This document shows, piece by piece, positions 42,486 to 53,684 of a stretch of 64,000 bases of DNA (positions within the stretch are counted from its first letter, which is position 1; each line of letters opens with the position of its first letter). Under the pieces are notes generated by a model. The model worked only from the letters and a program-made list of their open reading frames with translations, was not told where the DNA came from and did no database searches. Source of the DNA: Fluviicola sp. (GTDB lineage: Bacteria > Bacteroidota > Bacteroidia > Flavobacteriales_D > Crocinitomicaceae). The translations under genes were made by a program, and so were the position numbers. The stretch is from positions 1-64,000 of the forward strand of contig NZ_JBCNJT010000004.1 of NCBI RefSeq assembly GCF_039596395.1, given 5' to 3'.

Positions 42486-43001
42486 ATGCAAGACCTGCTT
42501 GAAAATCTTTCCATTTCTGAAAAGATCAAATCCAAAACAATATTAATCGCTGAAGGTGACCAGGCAAAAGAATTGTTTTACATTCAAAAAGGATGTATCC
42601 GTGCATGGTTCAATGATTCGGGAAAAGAAACCACCTTACAATTTTTCTTTGAGGGAGATACTGTAACCGCATTTGAAAGCTTTATGGGAGATAAAGCCAG
42701 TGTGATTTACATAGAAACGATAGAAAATTGCGAAATTCAACGGATTTCCAAATCAGATTTCCAAAAATTAGTGCAAACGAATGAACGCTTTAAAGATTGG
42801 TTCTATCAGACAGCTATTAGCAAATTGACCGTTCATTCAAACCGGCTGCTTTCTCTGTTAAAAAACAAACCTTATGAGCGCTACCAGGAGCTTCTTACGC
42901 AGAACCCAGAAATAATTGCGCGTATTCCCCAACATTATATTGCATCGTATTTAGGGATAACGCCTGTTTCTTTGAGCAGAATACGGAATAGAAAAAGCTG
43001 A
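42486..43001 (+). CDS. Crp/Fnr family transcriptional regulator, short form
   Basis: The product has 171 aa. The cyclic-nucleotide-binding-like beta-barrel has LIAEGDQAKELFYIQKG and TTLQFFFEGDTVTAFESF. A dimer helix follows (FKDWFYQTAISKLTVHSNRLLSLL), then a compact HTH (IPQHYIASYLGITPVSLSRIR). It is shorter than E. coli Crp (about 210 aa), as in many Bacteroidota members. The cNMP phosphate-binding arginine is not evident, so the effector is unclear. A TTTGTGGGCAAA sequence upstream (about 42442-42454) recurs in part before the SDR gene at 43528. Confidence 0.92.
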   Translation: MQDLLENLSISEKIKSKTILIAEGDQAKELFYIQKGCIRAWFNDSGKETTLQFFFEGDTVTAFESFMGDKASVIYIETIENCEIQRISKSDFQKLVQTNERFKDWFYQTAISKLTVHSNRLLSLLKNKPYERYQELLTQNPEIIARIPQHYIASYLGITPVSLSRIRNRKS

Positions 43002-43072
43002 ATTTATTTACAATTGTTATCGTTTTAAGCAGTCGGAATAGCGGAACTTTGTAAAAATTAAAAACCATTTTT

Positions 43073-43465
43073 ATGAAACATGCTATTTTCTTATTGTTTG
43101 CGGGAACCGGATCGTTATTTTTTGGAATCCTTTTATTTTTTGCCCCTCAAATCGGAGCCGCCTCCTTTGGAATGGATGCGACTATTCCCAATGAATCACT
43201 TTTACGCGGAATGGGTGGTTTGATAATTGGTACCGGAATCTTCAATATCCTTTTTAGAAAAGTATATGACCCCAAAATACTAAGATCCGTTTTTCTGGTC
43301 AACATTTTTACCCATCTCTTCGGATTATTCGCAGATTATTGGGGATTGTTTGACGGAGCATTAACATTTACAGGAATCCTTCCTGTTCAGATTACTCATT
43401 TATTCATTGGTGGCGGTTCTCTTATTTACCTATTAAAAAATGAGCCGCTGAGCAAAATAATTTGA
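43073..43465 (+). CDS. Small four-helix membrane protein (DUF4345-like)
   Basis: The product has 130 aa with four hydrophobic segments (about 3-24, 44-62, 70-88 and 98-118). The LLRGMGGLIIGTGIFNILF motif of the second helix resembles DUF4345-type proteins; this is by eye and not certain. It lies between the Crp-type regulator and the SDR gene. Confidence 0.75.
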   Translation: MKHAIFLLFAGTGSLFFGILLFFAPQIGAASFGMDATIPNESLLRGMGGLIIGTGIFNILFRKVYDPKILRSVFLVNIFTHLFGLFADYWGLFDGALTFTGILPVQITHLFIGGGSLIYLLKNEPLSKII

Positions 43466-43527
43466 GCCTGTGGGCAAAATTACTTACCTTGAACTCCCTC
43501 ATCTTTGCAATATCAAATGAAGGTATT

Positions 43528-44343
43528 ATGAAAAAAGTAATTTTAATCACAGGAGCTTCTTCAGGTATGGGGAAAGTATTTGCTCAGGATCTTGCACAAG
43601 AAGGACACATCGTTTATGGCGCAGCCAGAAGAACAAACTTATTGAACGATTTGAATAAAAAAGGCGTTCAAACCATCGAATTGGATGTAACCGATGACGA
43701 ATCGATGAAATCCTGTGTACAAACCATCCTCGCTAAAGAAGGCCGCATCGACGTATTGATAAACAATGCGGGATACGGTTCTTACGGAACCATTGAAGAT
43801 GTTTCGATGGAAGAAGCAAAAAGACAGTTTGATGTAAACGTTTTCGGCCTGGCGCGAATGACCCAACTCGTACTTCCGGGGATGCGCAAACAAAAAAGCG
43901 GGAAAATTATCAATATTTCTTCCATCGGAGGTAAAATAGCCACACCTTTCGGGGCCTGGTACCACGCCAGCAAATTCGCCGTGGAAGGAATGAGTGACAG
44001 TTTGCGCACAGAAGTCAAGCCTTTCGGAATCGATGTTATTGTAATTGAACCGGGAGGTGTCAAATCGGAATGGGGCGATATCGCTTATCAAAATCTCTTA
44101 AAAACCACTTCCGGAAGTGCTTATGGTGAAATGGCCGGAAAATTCAAACAAGCCTTTGAGAAAGCAATGCCAAAAAATGCCGAGCCGGAGGTGATTTCCC
44201 GTTTGGTCTCAAAAGCCATTGCCGCCAAAACTCCGAAAACCCGTTATGTTGGCGGATATATGGCCAAACCCGCTTTGTTTTTCCGCAAATGGGTCGGTGA
44301 CAGAATGATGGACCGCATTTTACTTTCCCAGTTGCCAAAATAA
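43528..44343 (+). CDS. Short-chain dehydrogenase/reductase
   Basis: I start at ATG 43528 (MKKVILITGASSGMGK), since the longer frame from TTG 43462 would overlap the previous gene. The product has 271 aa. Classical SDR motifs are present: TGASSGMGKVFA (cofactor binding), LINNAGYGSYG (NAG), IINISSIGGK (Ser) and WYHASKFAVEGMSDSLR (YxxxK). AARRTNLL after beta2 suggests NADP(H). The C-terminus (RYVGGYMAKPALFFRKWVGD) resembles the DltE/YbbO-like oxidoreductase subgroup. The AraC-type gene follows 16 nt downstream. Confidence 0.93.
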   Translation: MKKVILITGASSGMGKVFAQDLAQEGHIVYGAARRTNLLNDLNKKGVQTIELDVTDDESMKSCVQTILAKEGRIDVLINNAGYGSYGTIEDVSMEEAKRQFDVNVFGLARMTQLVLPGMRKQKSGKIINISSIGGKIATPFGAWYHASKFAVEGMSDSLRTEVKPFGIDVIVIEPGGVKSEWGDIAYQNLLKTTSGSAYGEMAGKFKQAFEKAMPKNAEPEVISRLVSKAIAAKTPKTRYVGGYMAKPALFFRKWVGDRMMDRILLSQLPK

Positions 44344-44359
44344 TTCCAAACAGTATTCC

Positions 44360-45169
44360 ATGGCTGATATCCTTCAACAAAACATGTTATTCTCGTGTGT
44401 GCACGAACAACATTTCGGCTCAGAACAATTGGTTTCTCATCATGCCCTGGGAATGGTCATTTCCGGGGTAATGGAAATTTTCACTCCGGAAGAAACGATC
44501 TTTCTGGAAGCAGGCACGATCGGGATTATGAGAAAAAACACCCTTCTAAAGACTAAAAAACATCCATCACCGGATGGAAAGCCCTTCAAATCGTTTTCGC
44601 TTTTTCTGACAGAAGCCGATCTCAAGACATTTGCATTGAAAAACGGTATTCCCCTCCAGGAACGTTTCACAGGAAATCCGCTTTATGAAATTCCCGGTGA
44701 CGGATTTTTCCAGGGATTTTTTCAGTCGGTCATTCCCTATTTTGACAAACCGGATTACTTCACCCCGAAAATTGCCGACTTAAAAACAAATGAGGTCATA
44801 GAGCTTCTGCTCCAGTTGGACAGTGCCTACTTTCTCCCCTATCTGTTCGATTTCAGTGAACCTTTTAAAATCGACCTGGAAGCATTCATGCAAAAGAATT
44901 ATTTGTTTAATATCCCGATTTCAGAGTTTGCCCGCTTATCCGGAAGAAGCATTTCTACTTTCAAACGAGACTTTTCCAGAATATTCGATGACACTCCGGA
45001 AAAATGGCTCAAACAGCAACGGCTTTCAGAAGCTAAAAAATTGCTTCAAACTACCCGGCTAAGGCCTTCTGATGTTTATCTTCACGTGGGATTTGAAAAT
45101 TTTTCTCATTTCTCGCACGCTTTTAAGAATCAGTTCGGATACAACGCTTCCAGTGTTGTCAGTTTATAG
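44360..45169 (+). CDS. AraC family transcriptional regulator
   Basis: The product has 269 aa. The N-terminal half (about 1-160) is a cupin-like sensor (SHHALGMVISGVMEIFTPEE, IGIMRKNTLLKTKKHPSPDG). The C-terminal half carries two HTH motifs (ISEFARLSGRSISTFKRDFS and PSDVYLHVGFENFSHFSHAF, followed by KNQFGYNAS). It is co-transcribed with the SDR gene and probably regulates it; that role is inference from adjacency. Confidence 0.93.
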   Translation: MADILQQNMLFSCVHEQHFGSEQLVSHHALGMVISGVMEIFTPEETIFLEAGTIGIMRKNTLLKTKKHPSPDGKPFKSFSLFLTEADLKTFALKNGIPLQERFTGNPLYEIPGDGFFQGFFQSVIPYFDKPDYFTPKIADLKTNEVIELLLQLDSAYFLPYLFDFSEPFKIDLEAFMQKNYLFNIPISEFARLSGRSISTFKRDFSRIFDDTPEKWLKQQRLSEAKKLLQTTRLRPSDVYLHVGFENFSHFSHAFKNQFGYNASSVVSL

Positions 45170-45251
45170 AAAAAACTCGAATTTACCGGGATATAGCGCC
45201 TATCCGATACTATTTCTTTGAAAAAAACGTACATTACATAAAATTTCATGC

Positions 45252-45830
45252 ATGAAACTACTTTTCGCTTCGTCCAATGAACACAAGATCGCCGAGATCA
45301 AAGCGATTTTACCACATGGTTTCCAGTTGATTTCCCTGAAAGAGATCCAATTTTATGATGAGATCCCCGAAACAGCCGATACCATTGAGGGAAATGCCAT
45401 TCAAAAGGCAACTTTTTTGGCCGAGAAGATGCACATTCCCTGTTTTGCAGATGATACCGGACTGATAATCCCCGGACTGAACGGTGAACCGGGCGTTTTT
45501 TCTGCACGTTACGCCGGCCCGCAACGAAATTCAGAGGATAATATGAACCTGGTATTGGAGAAATTAAACGGACAATCCGACAGAAACGCTCATTTCTCTA
45601 CGGTGATTGCCTTGTACATCAATCACAAAGTTCATGTATTCGAAGGAAAAATCGATGGTTCGATCGGAACAGAAAAACGCGGAACAAATGGTTTCGGGTA
45701 TGATCCGATTTTTACTCCGCACGGAACGGATAAGACTTTTGCAGAAATGAGTCCGGATGAAAAGAACGGCATGAGCCATCGTGCGAGGGCTCTGGAAAAG
45801 ATGATGGTGTACCTGAAACGAATCGGGTAA
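45252..45830 (+). CDS. rdgB: Non-canonical purine NTP pyrophosphatase (RdgB/HAM1)
   Basis: The product has 192 aa, full length. It hydrolyses dITP, XTP and similar damaged nucleotides to the monophosphate and PPi, keeping them out of DNA. Motifs: LLFASSNEHKIAEIKAI (SxNxxKxxE), EGNAIQKA, CFADDTGLIIPGLNGEPGVFSARYAG, GTEKRGTNGFGYDPIF and FAEMSPDEKNGMSHRARAL. Confidence 0.97.
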   Translation: MKLLFASSNEHKIAEIKAILPHGFQLISLKEIQFYDEIPETADTIEGNAIQKATFLAEKMHIPCFADDTGLIIPGLNGEPGVFSARYAGPQRNSEDNMNLVLEKLNGQSDRNAHFSTVIALYINHKVHVFEGKIDGSIGTEKRGTNGFGYDPIFTPHGTDKTFAEMSPDEKNGMSHRARALEKMMVYLKRIG

Positions 45831-48360
<2,530 letters not shown>

Positions 48361-48380
48361 TCGCAATCAAAAATACAGGG

Positions 48381-48414
48381 AAAGGTATTTGTCGAAAGGC
48401 AGATACCTTTTTTA
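48381..48414 (+). terminator. Terminator after isocitrate dehydrogenase
   Basis: AAAGGTAT and ATACCTTT pair, with further inner pairs closing a GAAA tetraloop (48394-48397). A T-run at 48408-48413 follows. It is 20 nt after the stop at 48360, and also lies past the end of the convergent lipoprotein gene at 48447. Confidence 0.85.
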
Positions 48415-48446
48415 GTTTGCTACGAAATCCGGGAAGCTACTTCAGA

Positions 48447-48623
48447 TCAGTTCAACTTACAGCTGACCTCTCCGGCACTCAGTTTCTCACAAGCCTGTTC
48501 TGCCTGTTTTTTCGCAGAGGTCATTTCAATATGATATCCATCCGAGCATTCGCATACTCTTGTTTTCGCACAAGACAGTACTACCAGGGAAGAAAGCGCA
48601 AATAAGATCAATCGGATGTTCAT
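48447..48623 (-). CDS. Tiny Cys-patterned lipoprotein, 58 aa
   Basis: I start at ATG 48623 (MNIRLILFALSSLVVLSC); a longer frame to 48665 lacks support. Lipobox VLSC puts the lipid on Cys18. The mature part is about 41 residues, with VCECSDGYHIEM, the helix TSAKKQAEQACEKLS and GEVSCKLN, five Cys in all including the lipidated one. It shares the layout of the 62-aa lipoprotein at 36856 (Cys pattern, SDG turn, K/A/E helix ending near a Cys). Function unknown. Confidence 0.82.
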   Translation of the reverse strand: MNIRLILFALSSLVVLSCAKTRVCECSDGYHIEMTSAKKQAEQACEKLSAGEVSCKLN

Positions 48624-48684
48624 CGTAAAGTATTTTACCCGAAGATAAGAAAAAAGGAAATTCAATAAATCTGTATTTTATAAA

Positions 48685-48692
48685 TACCTTTG
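48685..48692 (+). promoter_or_regulatory. -7 box for the DUF4403 lipoprotein gene
   Basis: TACCTTTG is an exact match to TAnnTTTG, 28 nt before the ATG at 48721. No -33 TTG is visible. Confidence 0.5.
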
Positions 48693-48720
48693 TTCTTTAC
48701 AACGAATTCGGGTCTTTTTA

Positions 48721-50142
48721 ATGCGCTTTACACCATTTATTACAGGTCACTTTTTGAGAATGCTTAGCTTTCTTGTTAGTTCATCCGTCATAGTTTCCTG
48801 CTCTGCCATCAAACCTGAAAAACCGGTTGCATCGGTAGCTGAAACTCCGCCGCCCGTTGCGAATACGATTAACAGTATCGTAGTTCCGGTAGAAATTAAC
48901 TTGAGTACTTATTTAAAAGACGCCGACAAATCGGTTCCTGCAATTACTTCCGGATCGGATAAGCCTTGCAGCGGCATTCGGTATGATTACGAGTTCCAAA
49001 AGGATTCCTTCAATATTTCAACGGTCAACAACCGCATCCAGTCAGAATTGTACGGCTCTTACTGGATCAAAATGGAATATTGTGCGGCCTGTTCGGATTT
49101 GTTGGCTGCAAAACCGGTTTGTCTTACTCCGCTTATCCCTTTTTCATGTGGGATAGACGAAACAAAACCTTCTTTGAGAATCCGCCTTGCTACCGAATTG
49201 AATATCCACGAAGATTACGGTTTAAGTACCAAAACGACCATCCATGAACTGAAAGCGCTAAATCCATGTGAAGTGACCCTTTTCCGGTTTGATGCAACGG
49301 ATGAAGTGATTAAAGAGGTACGAAAAACGGTGGAAAAACAATGTATCGCAACCGACAAGGAACTGGGAAAAATTTCCTTCAAAAAAGATGCGGAAGATTT
49401 GTGGCAAAGCATGAACCAGTCGGTCAAAATTCCCTATCTCGGGTACATTCATTTTGAGCCTACTGCGCTTTCACTGGTAAAACCCCGGTTGGAACAGAAC
49501 AAATTGTATACAACCCTGGTGTTGAATTGCCGGACCTATCTGAACCAGGATCCGGCTAAAAGTCCTGCTACAGCACTTCCGAAATTAAACAGCATTCCCA
49601 CTGCGCCCAAAGACACTTTCGACCTTTTCACAGATTTCGAATTAAATTACGATTCCCTTTCCAAACTCTTCACCGAACAGGTAAAAGGGCAAACCATCGA
49701 TTTCAATAAAAACCACTTTGTATTTGATGGTGTGGATGTCAGCGGACTGGACAAGAACAGGTTGATGCTTGGTATCCATTTCAGCGGAACAAAAAAGGGA
49801 ATTCTATACCTGGAGGGTGTGCCTGTATTTGACAATACTACCAAAATACTGGAACTGAGTGACCTCGAATACGATCTCAAGACTAAAAGTGTGCTGCTGA
49901 AAAGTGCTAAATGGCTGTTTTCAAACCGGATATCCTCGGAACTGGAAAAAGCAACCAGGCTGAACATGAACTCGCAGTTCAATGACCTCAAAAAAATGAT
50001 CGATAAAAACCTTCAGCAGAAAACCGGTGATATCGTCTTGTCAGGAAAAACCCACGATGTGAGCGTTGTTCATATTTTCCCAACGCTCGAACATTTGTAC
50101 CTGAGAACCTGTCTGAAGGCGCAACTGAATGTTAAACAATAA
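48721..50142 (+). CDS. DUF4403 family lipoprotein
   Basis: The product has 473 aa. The N-terminus is a lipoprotein signal (LSFLVSSSVIVSCSA, lipidated Cys at about 27). The mature protein has the DUF4403 layout: NSIVVPVEINLSTYLKDADK, then repeated beta-rich segments such as IRLATELNIHEDYGLSTKTT and FVFDGVDVSGLDKNRLMLGIHFSG. The C-terminal part (SELEKATRLNMNSQFNDLKKMIDKNLQQ) matches the helix-plus-strand end of the family. DUF4403 proteins are probably periplasm-facing lipid- or membrane-associated proteins; the function is unknown. Confidence 0.85.
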   Translation: MRFTPFITGHFLRMLSFLVSSSVIVSCSAIKPEKPVASVAETPPPVANTINSIVVPVEINLSTYLKDADKSVPAITSGSDKPCSGIRYDYEFQKDSFNISTVNNRIQSELYGSYWIKMEYCAACSDLLAAKPVCLTPLIPFSCGIDETKPSLRIRLATELNIHEDYGLSTKTTIHELKALNPCEVTLFRFDATDEVIKEVRKTVEKQCIATDKELGKISFKKDAEDLWQSMNQSVKIPYLGYIHFEPTALSLVKPRLEQNKLYTTLVLNCRTYLNQDPAKSPATALPKLNSIPTAPKDTFDLFTDFELNYDSLSKLFTEQVKGQTIDFNKNHFVFDGVDVSGLDKNRLMLGIHFSGTKKGILYLEGVPVFDNTTKILELSDLEYDLKTKSVLLKSAKWLFSNRISSELEKATRLNMNSQFNDLKKMIDKNLQQKTGDIVLSGKTHDVSVVHIFPTLEHLYLRTCLKAQLNVKQ

Positions 50143-50223
50143 CTAAAAAATACATTTAAGACGCTCATTCATCCCATTCAGACAGTCAAAAAAATGCTGT
50201 TTTTTCAAAATTCAGGAAAAAAC

Positions 50224-50231
50224 TATCTTTG
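50224..50231 (+). promoter_or_regulatory. -7 promoter box six bases before the OmpA-family start
   Basis: TATCTTTG (exact TAnnTTTG) is followed by TAGCCA and the ATG at 50238. The leader would be 0-3 nt, as at 6598 and 33444. Confidence 0.5.
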
Positions 50232-50237
50232 TAGCCA

Positions 50238-51413
50238 ATGAAATACACTCTCCTAATAGTTTTTTCGTTTATTCTTGCGCAAGTGTTCGGACAACAGGTT
50301 CTCGAAAGCTCAGATGCTATTTCTGACTGTACGGGAGCAACTACGATACTGAAAACGGGAGAGTACCGCATGCAGTTTTCCGGGAAAGGAGGAAAAGTGA
50401 ATGATTTTCAGGCCTACAGTTCATTGAGTAATATCGAGGAAAAAAACACCCTGTTTTGTTCGTTTAAAGCTTCCTACAATGGCCGCTTTACCCTAAGCGC
50501 AAAATGTCCTTTGCCAGTTCAGATGGTGGTTTTTGAAGGCGAAACCAAATACCCCTGCGAAGAAATTGCAAAAGGATCTGCGGAAATCAGGAGAATTATT
50601 TCAAAACCATCCCTGGAACTCGGATTGAACCTGGTGGTTTCTGAAAGTACCTTATACCCTATTGATCTGACGGCTGGAAAAGAAATCATTATCTGTTTTA
50701 TCGCTCCGCCAAAAACCAAAGAGCACCTGGAAGTCAACTTCCTGTTCGAACCCATGACCGGCGAGATGCAGGAAACAGCTGAAGGCGGAAAATTACTGGA
50801 TCTCAGAACAGATAAAAAAGAATCCGGATTAAATATACTCGTTCGCGACTACGAAACCGGAAAGCCGGTTATTGCAAACATTTCTATTAGCGGGATCAAG
50901 GATATTACGGCCGCTTACCAGGGATCCGATTTTCGTTTCTCGATTGAAAAATCCGGGAAAGTTCAGCTAAAAGTAGATGCAGAAGGCTATTTCTTTGTGG
51001 ACCGGGAAGAACCGGTGTCGGCCAATACGGAAACCGAAATTGTAGTATGGATAGAACCGCTCGGAGAAGGAAAAAGCATGCAAATCGATGAGATTGAATT
51101 TTTCCCCGGCTCCTCTGAATTCCTGCAAGGCGCAGAACCTAAGTTAAGACGACTTCGCGATTTCCTGGCATTGAATGCAGGCATTAAGGTAGAAATCCAG
51201 GGACATGTCCATTCAAACGGAGAGAACACTTTTGAAGCACAAAAGCTTTCTGAAGCCCGTGCAAAACGCGTTTATCATTACCTGGTCGAAAACGGGATAG
51301 ACAAAAACCGCCTTATATCCGTCGGATACGGAAATACCATGCCGATTTTCCCGAATGCCAAATTCGCTTCGGAAGAACAGAGCAATAGAAGGGTGGAGAT
51401 TAAAGTATTGTAA
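50238..51413 (+). CDS. OmpA family protein with C-terminal peptidoglycan-binding domain
   Basis: The product has 391 aa. A signal peptide (1-19, ending VFGQ) is followed by a beta-rich region and a carboxypeptidase-regulatory-like domain (about 200-275: LNILVRDYETGKPVIANISI, DAEGYFFVD). The OmpA-like domain (about 283-391) contains VEIQGHVHSNGENTFEAQKLSEARAKRV, YLVENGIDKNRLISVGYGN and NRRVEIKVL. Such proteins tether the outer membrane to peptidoglycan. It ends convergently with hutU across an AT-rich inverted repeat. Confidence 0.93.
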   Translation: MKYTLLIVFSFILAQVFGQQVLESSDAISDCTGATTILKTGEYRMQFSGKGGKVNDFQAYSSLSNIEEKNTLFCSFKASYNGRFTLSAKCPLPVQMVVFEGETKYPCEEIAKGSAEIRRIISKPSLELGLNLVVSESTLYPIDLTAGKEIIICFIAPPKTKEHLEVNFLFEPMTGEMQETAEGGKLLDLRTDKKESGLNILVRDYETGKPVIANISISGIKDITAAYQGSDFRFSIEKSGKVQLKVDAEGYFFVDREEPVSANTETEIVVWIEPLGEGKSMQIDEIEFFPGSSEFLQGAEPKLRRLRDFLALNAGIKVEIQGHVHSNGENTFEAQKLSEARAKRVYHYLVENGIDKNRLISVGYGNTMPIFPNAKFASEEQSNRRVEIKVL

Positions 51414-51487
51414 ATTGAAAATGTAGAATTGAAAATTGAAAAGATTATAACAGAATCAAAACCTTTTCAATTTTCCATTTTCAATTC
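51412..51487. repeat. AATTGAAAA-word inverted repeat between convergent genes
   Basis: The left arm (51412-51447) consists of tandem AATTGAAAA-like words ending in AAAAGATT. The right arm (about 51470-51487) has AACCTTTTCAATTTTCCATT and the reverse words. It folds as a long AU-rich hairpin and probably stops transcription from both the OmpA-family gene and hutU. Confidence 0.65.
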
Positions 51488-51491
51488 TCCA

Positions 51492-53489
51492 TTATTTCAA
51501 ACCTTTTAACAGCTCTTCATCCACCAACTCAGGGATTGTTACCTTCAGCTTCGGTTCTGCTTCCATAGCGCGTTTAATGGCGAAAATAGCTCCTTCGTTG
51601 CGCGCCCAGTTTCTTCTGGCAATTCCGTTATTCACATCCCAATGAAGCATGGACTTCAATCTTCTTTCGGCATCGGATGATCCGTCAAGCAACATTCCGA
51701 AACCTCCGTTGATCACTTCTCCCCAACCTACTCCGCCTCCGTTGTGAATGGAAACCCACGTCGCTCCGCGGAAAGAATCACCGATGACATTGTGGATGGC
51801 CATATCTGCGGTGAATCTGGATCCGTCGTAAATATTGGAAGTTTCGCGGTACGGAGAATCTGTTCCCGATACATCGTGGTGATCTCTTCCTAATACCACC
51901 GGCCCGATAATTCCTTTGGATATAGCTTCATTGAATGCCGCAGCAATTTTCATTCGCCCTTCTGCATCTGCATATAAAATACGCGCCTGCGAACCAACTA
52001 CCAGTTTGTTCTCCTGTGCACCTTTGATCCACTGAATATTATCCGCCATCTGCTGCTGAATCTCTTCCGGGCTTTGTTGTTTCATTTCCTCCAGAACAGC
52101 ACAAGCAATTGCATCTGTTTTTTCCAGATCAGCAGGATCACCTGAAGTACATACCCAGCGGAACGGCCCGAAACCGTAATCGAAACACATCGGCCCCATA
52201 ATATCCTGCACATAAGACGGATATTTGAAATCAATTCCGTTTGCCGCCATGACATCTGCACCGGCTCTGGAAGCTTCCAGCAGGAAGGCATTCCCATAAT
52301 CAAAGAAATAAGTTCCTTTTGCCGTATGTGCGTTAATTGCATTGGCATGGCGAACCAATGTTTCCTGTACTTTTTGTTTGAATACCTCCGGATTTTCGGC
52401 CATCAATCGATTGGATTCCTCGAAGGTAATTCCAACCGGGTAGTAACCACCCGCCCATGGATTATGCAGGGAAGTCTGATCAGAACCCAAATCAATGTGC
52501 AAATGCTCACGGTCGAATTTCTCCCAAACATCTACCACATTCCCTAAGTAAGCGATCGAAACAACCTCTTTATTTGCCTGAGCCTCACGAACGCGTTTTA
52601 CCAGCGCATCCAGATCTTCGATCACTTCGTGGATCCAACCCTGTTCATGACGAATACGTGTAATCTTCGGGTTTACCTCTGCACAAACCGTCACACAACC
52701 GGCAATGGTTCCTGCTTTCGGCTGCGCACCGCTCATTCCTCCCAAACCGGAAGTCACGAACAGAGATCCCGCAGGACTTTTCTTAATTTTGCGAAAACCA
52801 TTTAAAACCGTAATGGTAGTACCGTGAACAATTCCCTGCGGACCGATGTACATGTAAGATCCGGCTGTCATTTGTCCGTATTGTGTCACTCCAAGCGCGT
52901 TGAATTTTTCCCAATCATCCGGTTTCGAATAATTCGGGATCATCATACCATTTGTTACCACTACACGCGGCGCGTCTTTATGCGAAGGGAATAGTCCCAG
53001 CGGATGCCCGGAATACATGACCAACGTTTGGTCGTCTTCCATTTCAGAAAGGTATTTCATCGTCAAACGGTACTGGATCCAGTTCTGGAAAACCGCTCCG
53101 TTCCCACCGTAAGTAATCAACTCGTGCGGATGCTGGGCAACGGCATAATCCAGGTTATTCTGGATCATCAGCATAATTGCTTTCGCCTGCAGGGATTTTC
53201 CCGGGTATTCACTAATCGGACGGGCATACATTTTATAATCCGGTCTGAAGCGATACATGTAAATTCTTCCGTGTTTCTCCAACTCATCGGAAAACTCCTG
53301 CGCCAGTTCGGCATGCTGATCTTTCGGGAAATAACGCAAGGCATTTTTCAATGCCAGGATCTTTTCTTCCGGAGTAAGAATCTCCTTACGCTTGGGCGCG
53401 TGATTGATCGCTGTTTCGTATGCTTTCTTTGCTGGCAGAACCGCAGGAATTCCTGTTGTCAGATCGTTTTGAAATTCGTTCAAATTCAT
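51492..53489 (-). CDS. hutU: Urocanate hydratase
   Basis: The product has 665 aa. It converts urocanate to imidazolone propionate in histidine breakdown, using tightly bound NAD+ as an electrophile. Conserved text: QLxY-type start region ELITYGGNGAVFQNWIQYRL, MYSGHPLGLFPSH, TAGSYMYIGPQGIVHGTT, GGMSGAQPKAGTIAGC, MGPMCFDYGFGPFRWVC and HNGGGVGWGEVINGGFGM. It is longer than proteobacterial HutU (about 555 aa), with extra sequence mostly in the N-terminal and middle parts, as in other Bacteroidota. No hutH, hutI or hutG is in the window. CGAAATTA at 53508-53515 reads TAATTTCG (a -7-like box) on the minus strand. Confidence 0.97.
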   Translation of the reverse strand: MNLNEFQNDLTTGIPAVLPAKKAYETAINHAPKRKEILTPEEKILALKNALRYFPKDQHAELAQEFSDELEKHGRIYMYRFRPDYKMYARPISEYPGKSLQAKAIMLMIQNNLDYAVAQHPHELITYGGNGAVFQNWIQYRLTMKYLSEMEDDQTLVMYSGHPLGLFPSHKDAPRVVVTNGMMIPNYSKPDDWEKFNALGVTQYGQMTAGSYMYIGPQGIVHGTTITVLNGFRKIKKSPAGSLFVTSGLGGMSGAQPKAGTIAGCVTVCAEVNPKITRIRHEQGWIHEVIEDLDALVKRVREAQANKEVVSIAYLGNVVDVWEKFDREHLHIDLGSDQTSLHNPWAGGYYPVGITFEESNRLMAENPEVFKQKVQETLVRHANAINAHTAKGTYFFDYGNAFLLEASRAGADVMAANGIDFKYPSYVQDIMGPMCFDYGFGPFRWVCTSGDPADLEKTDAIACAVLEEMKQQSPEEIQQQMADNIQWIKGAQENKLVVGSQARILYADAEGRMKIAAAFNEAISKGIIGPVVLGRDHHDVSGTDSPYRETSNIYDGSRFTADMAIHNVIGDSFRGATWVSIHNGGGVGWGEVINGGFGMLLDGSSDAERRLKSMLHWDVNNGIARRNWARNEGAIFAIKRAMEAEPKLKVTIPELVDEELLKGLK

Positions 53490-53631
53490 AGTCTATCGCT
53501 TATGGTGCGAAATTACGAATTCGATTGACTGATTCAACCAAAAAGTGGGAATTTCCAATGATATGGGAGAAGAATTATCTCTTCTGCAGACCAAATGATG
53601 AAAGGCTCTAATCGGTTTTACATAAAACAAT

Positions 53632-53663
53632 AAGGGGCTGTTCGTCATTGAACAACCCCTTAT
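53632..53663 (-). terminator. Terminator after the T9SS type B protein
   Basis: TAAGGGGCTGTTC and GAACAACCCCTTA form a 13-bp stem with one mismatch around a 6-nt loop. The minus-strand continuation is ATTGTTTT. It is 22 nt past the stop at 53685. Confidence 0.85.
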
Positions 53664-53684
53664 CATTCGGATCAATTGTTTGTA

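Noticed and set aside
51492-53489. Fusion or frameshift suspected in hutU because of its 665-aa length
   Set aside because: The frame is uninterrupted and motifs are in normal order; long HutU forms occur in Bacteroidota.
53004-53528. 174-codon plus-strand frame opposite hutU
   Set aside because: Antisense shadow of a strongly conserved gene, with no domain pattern of its own.
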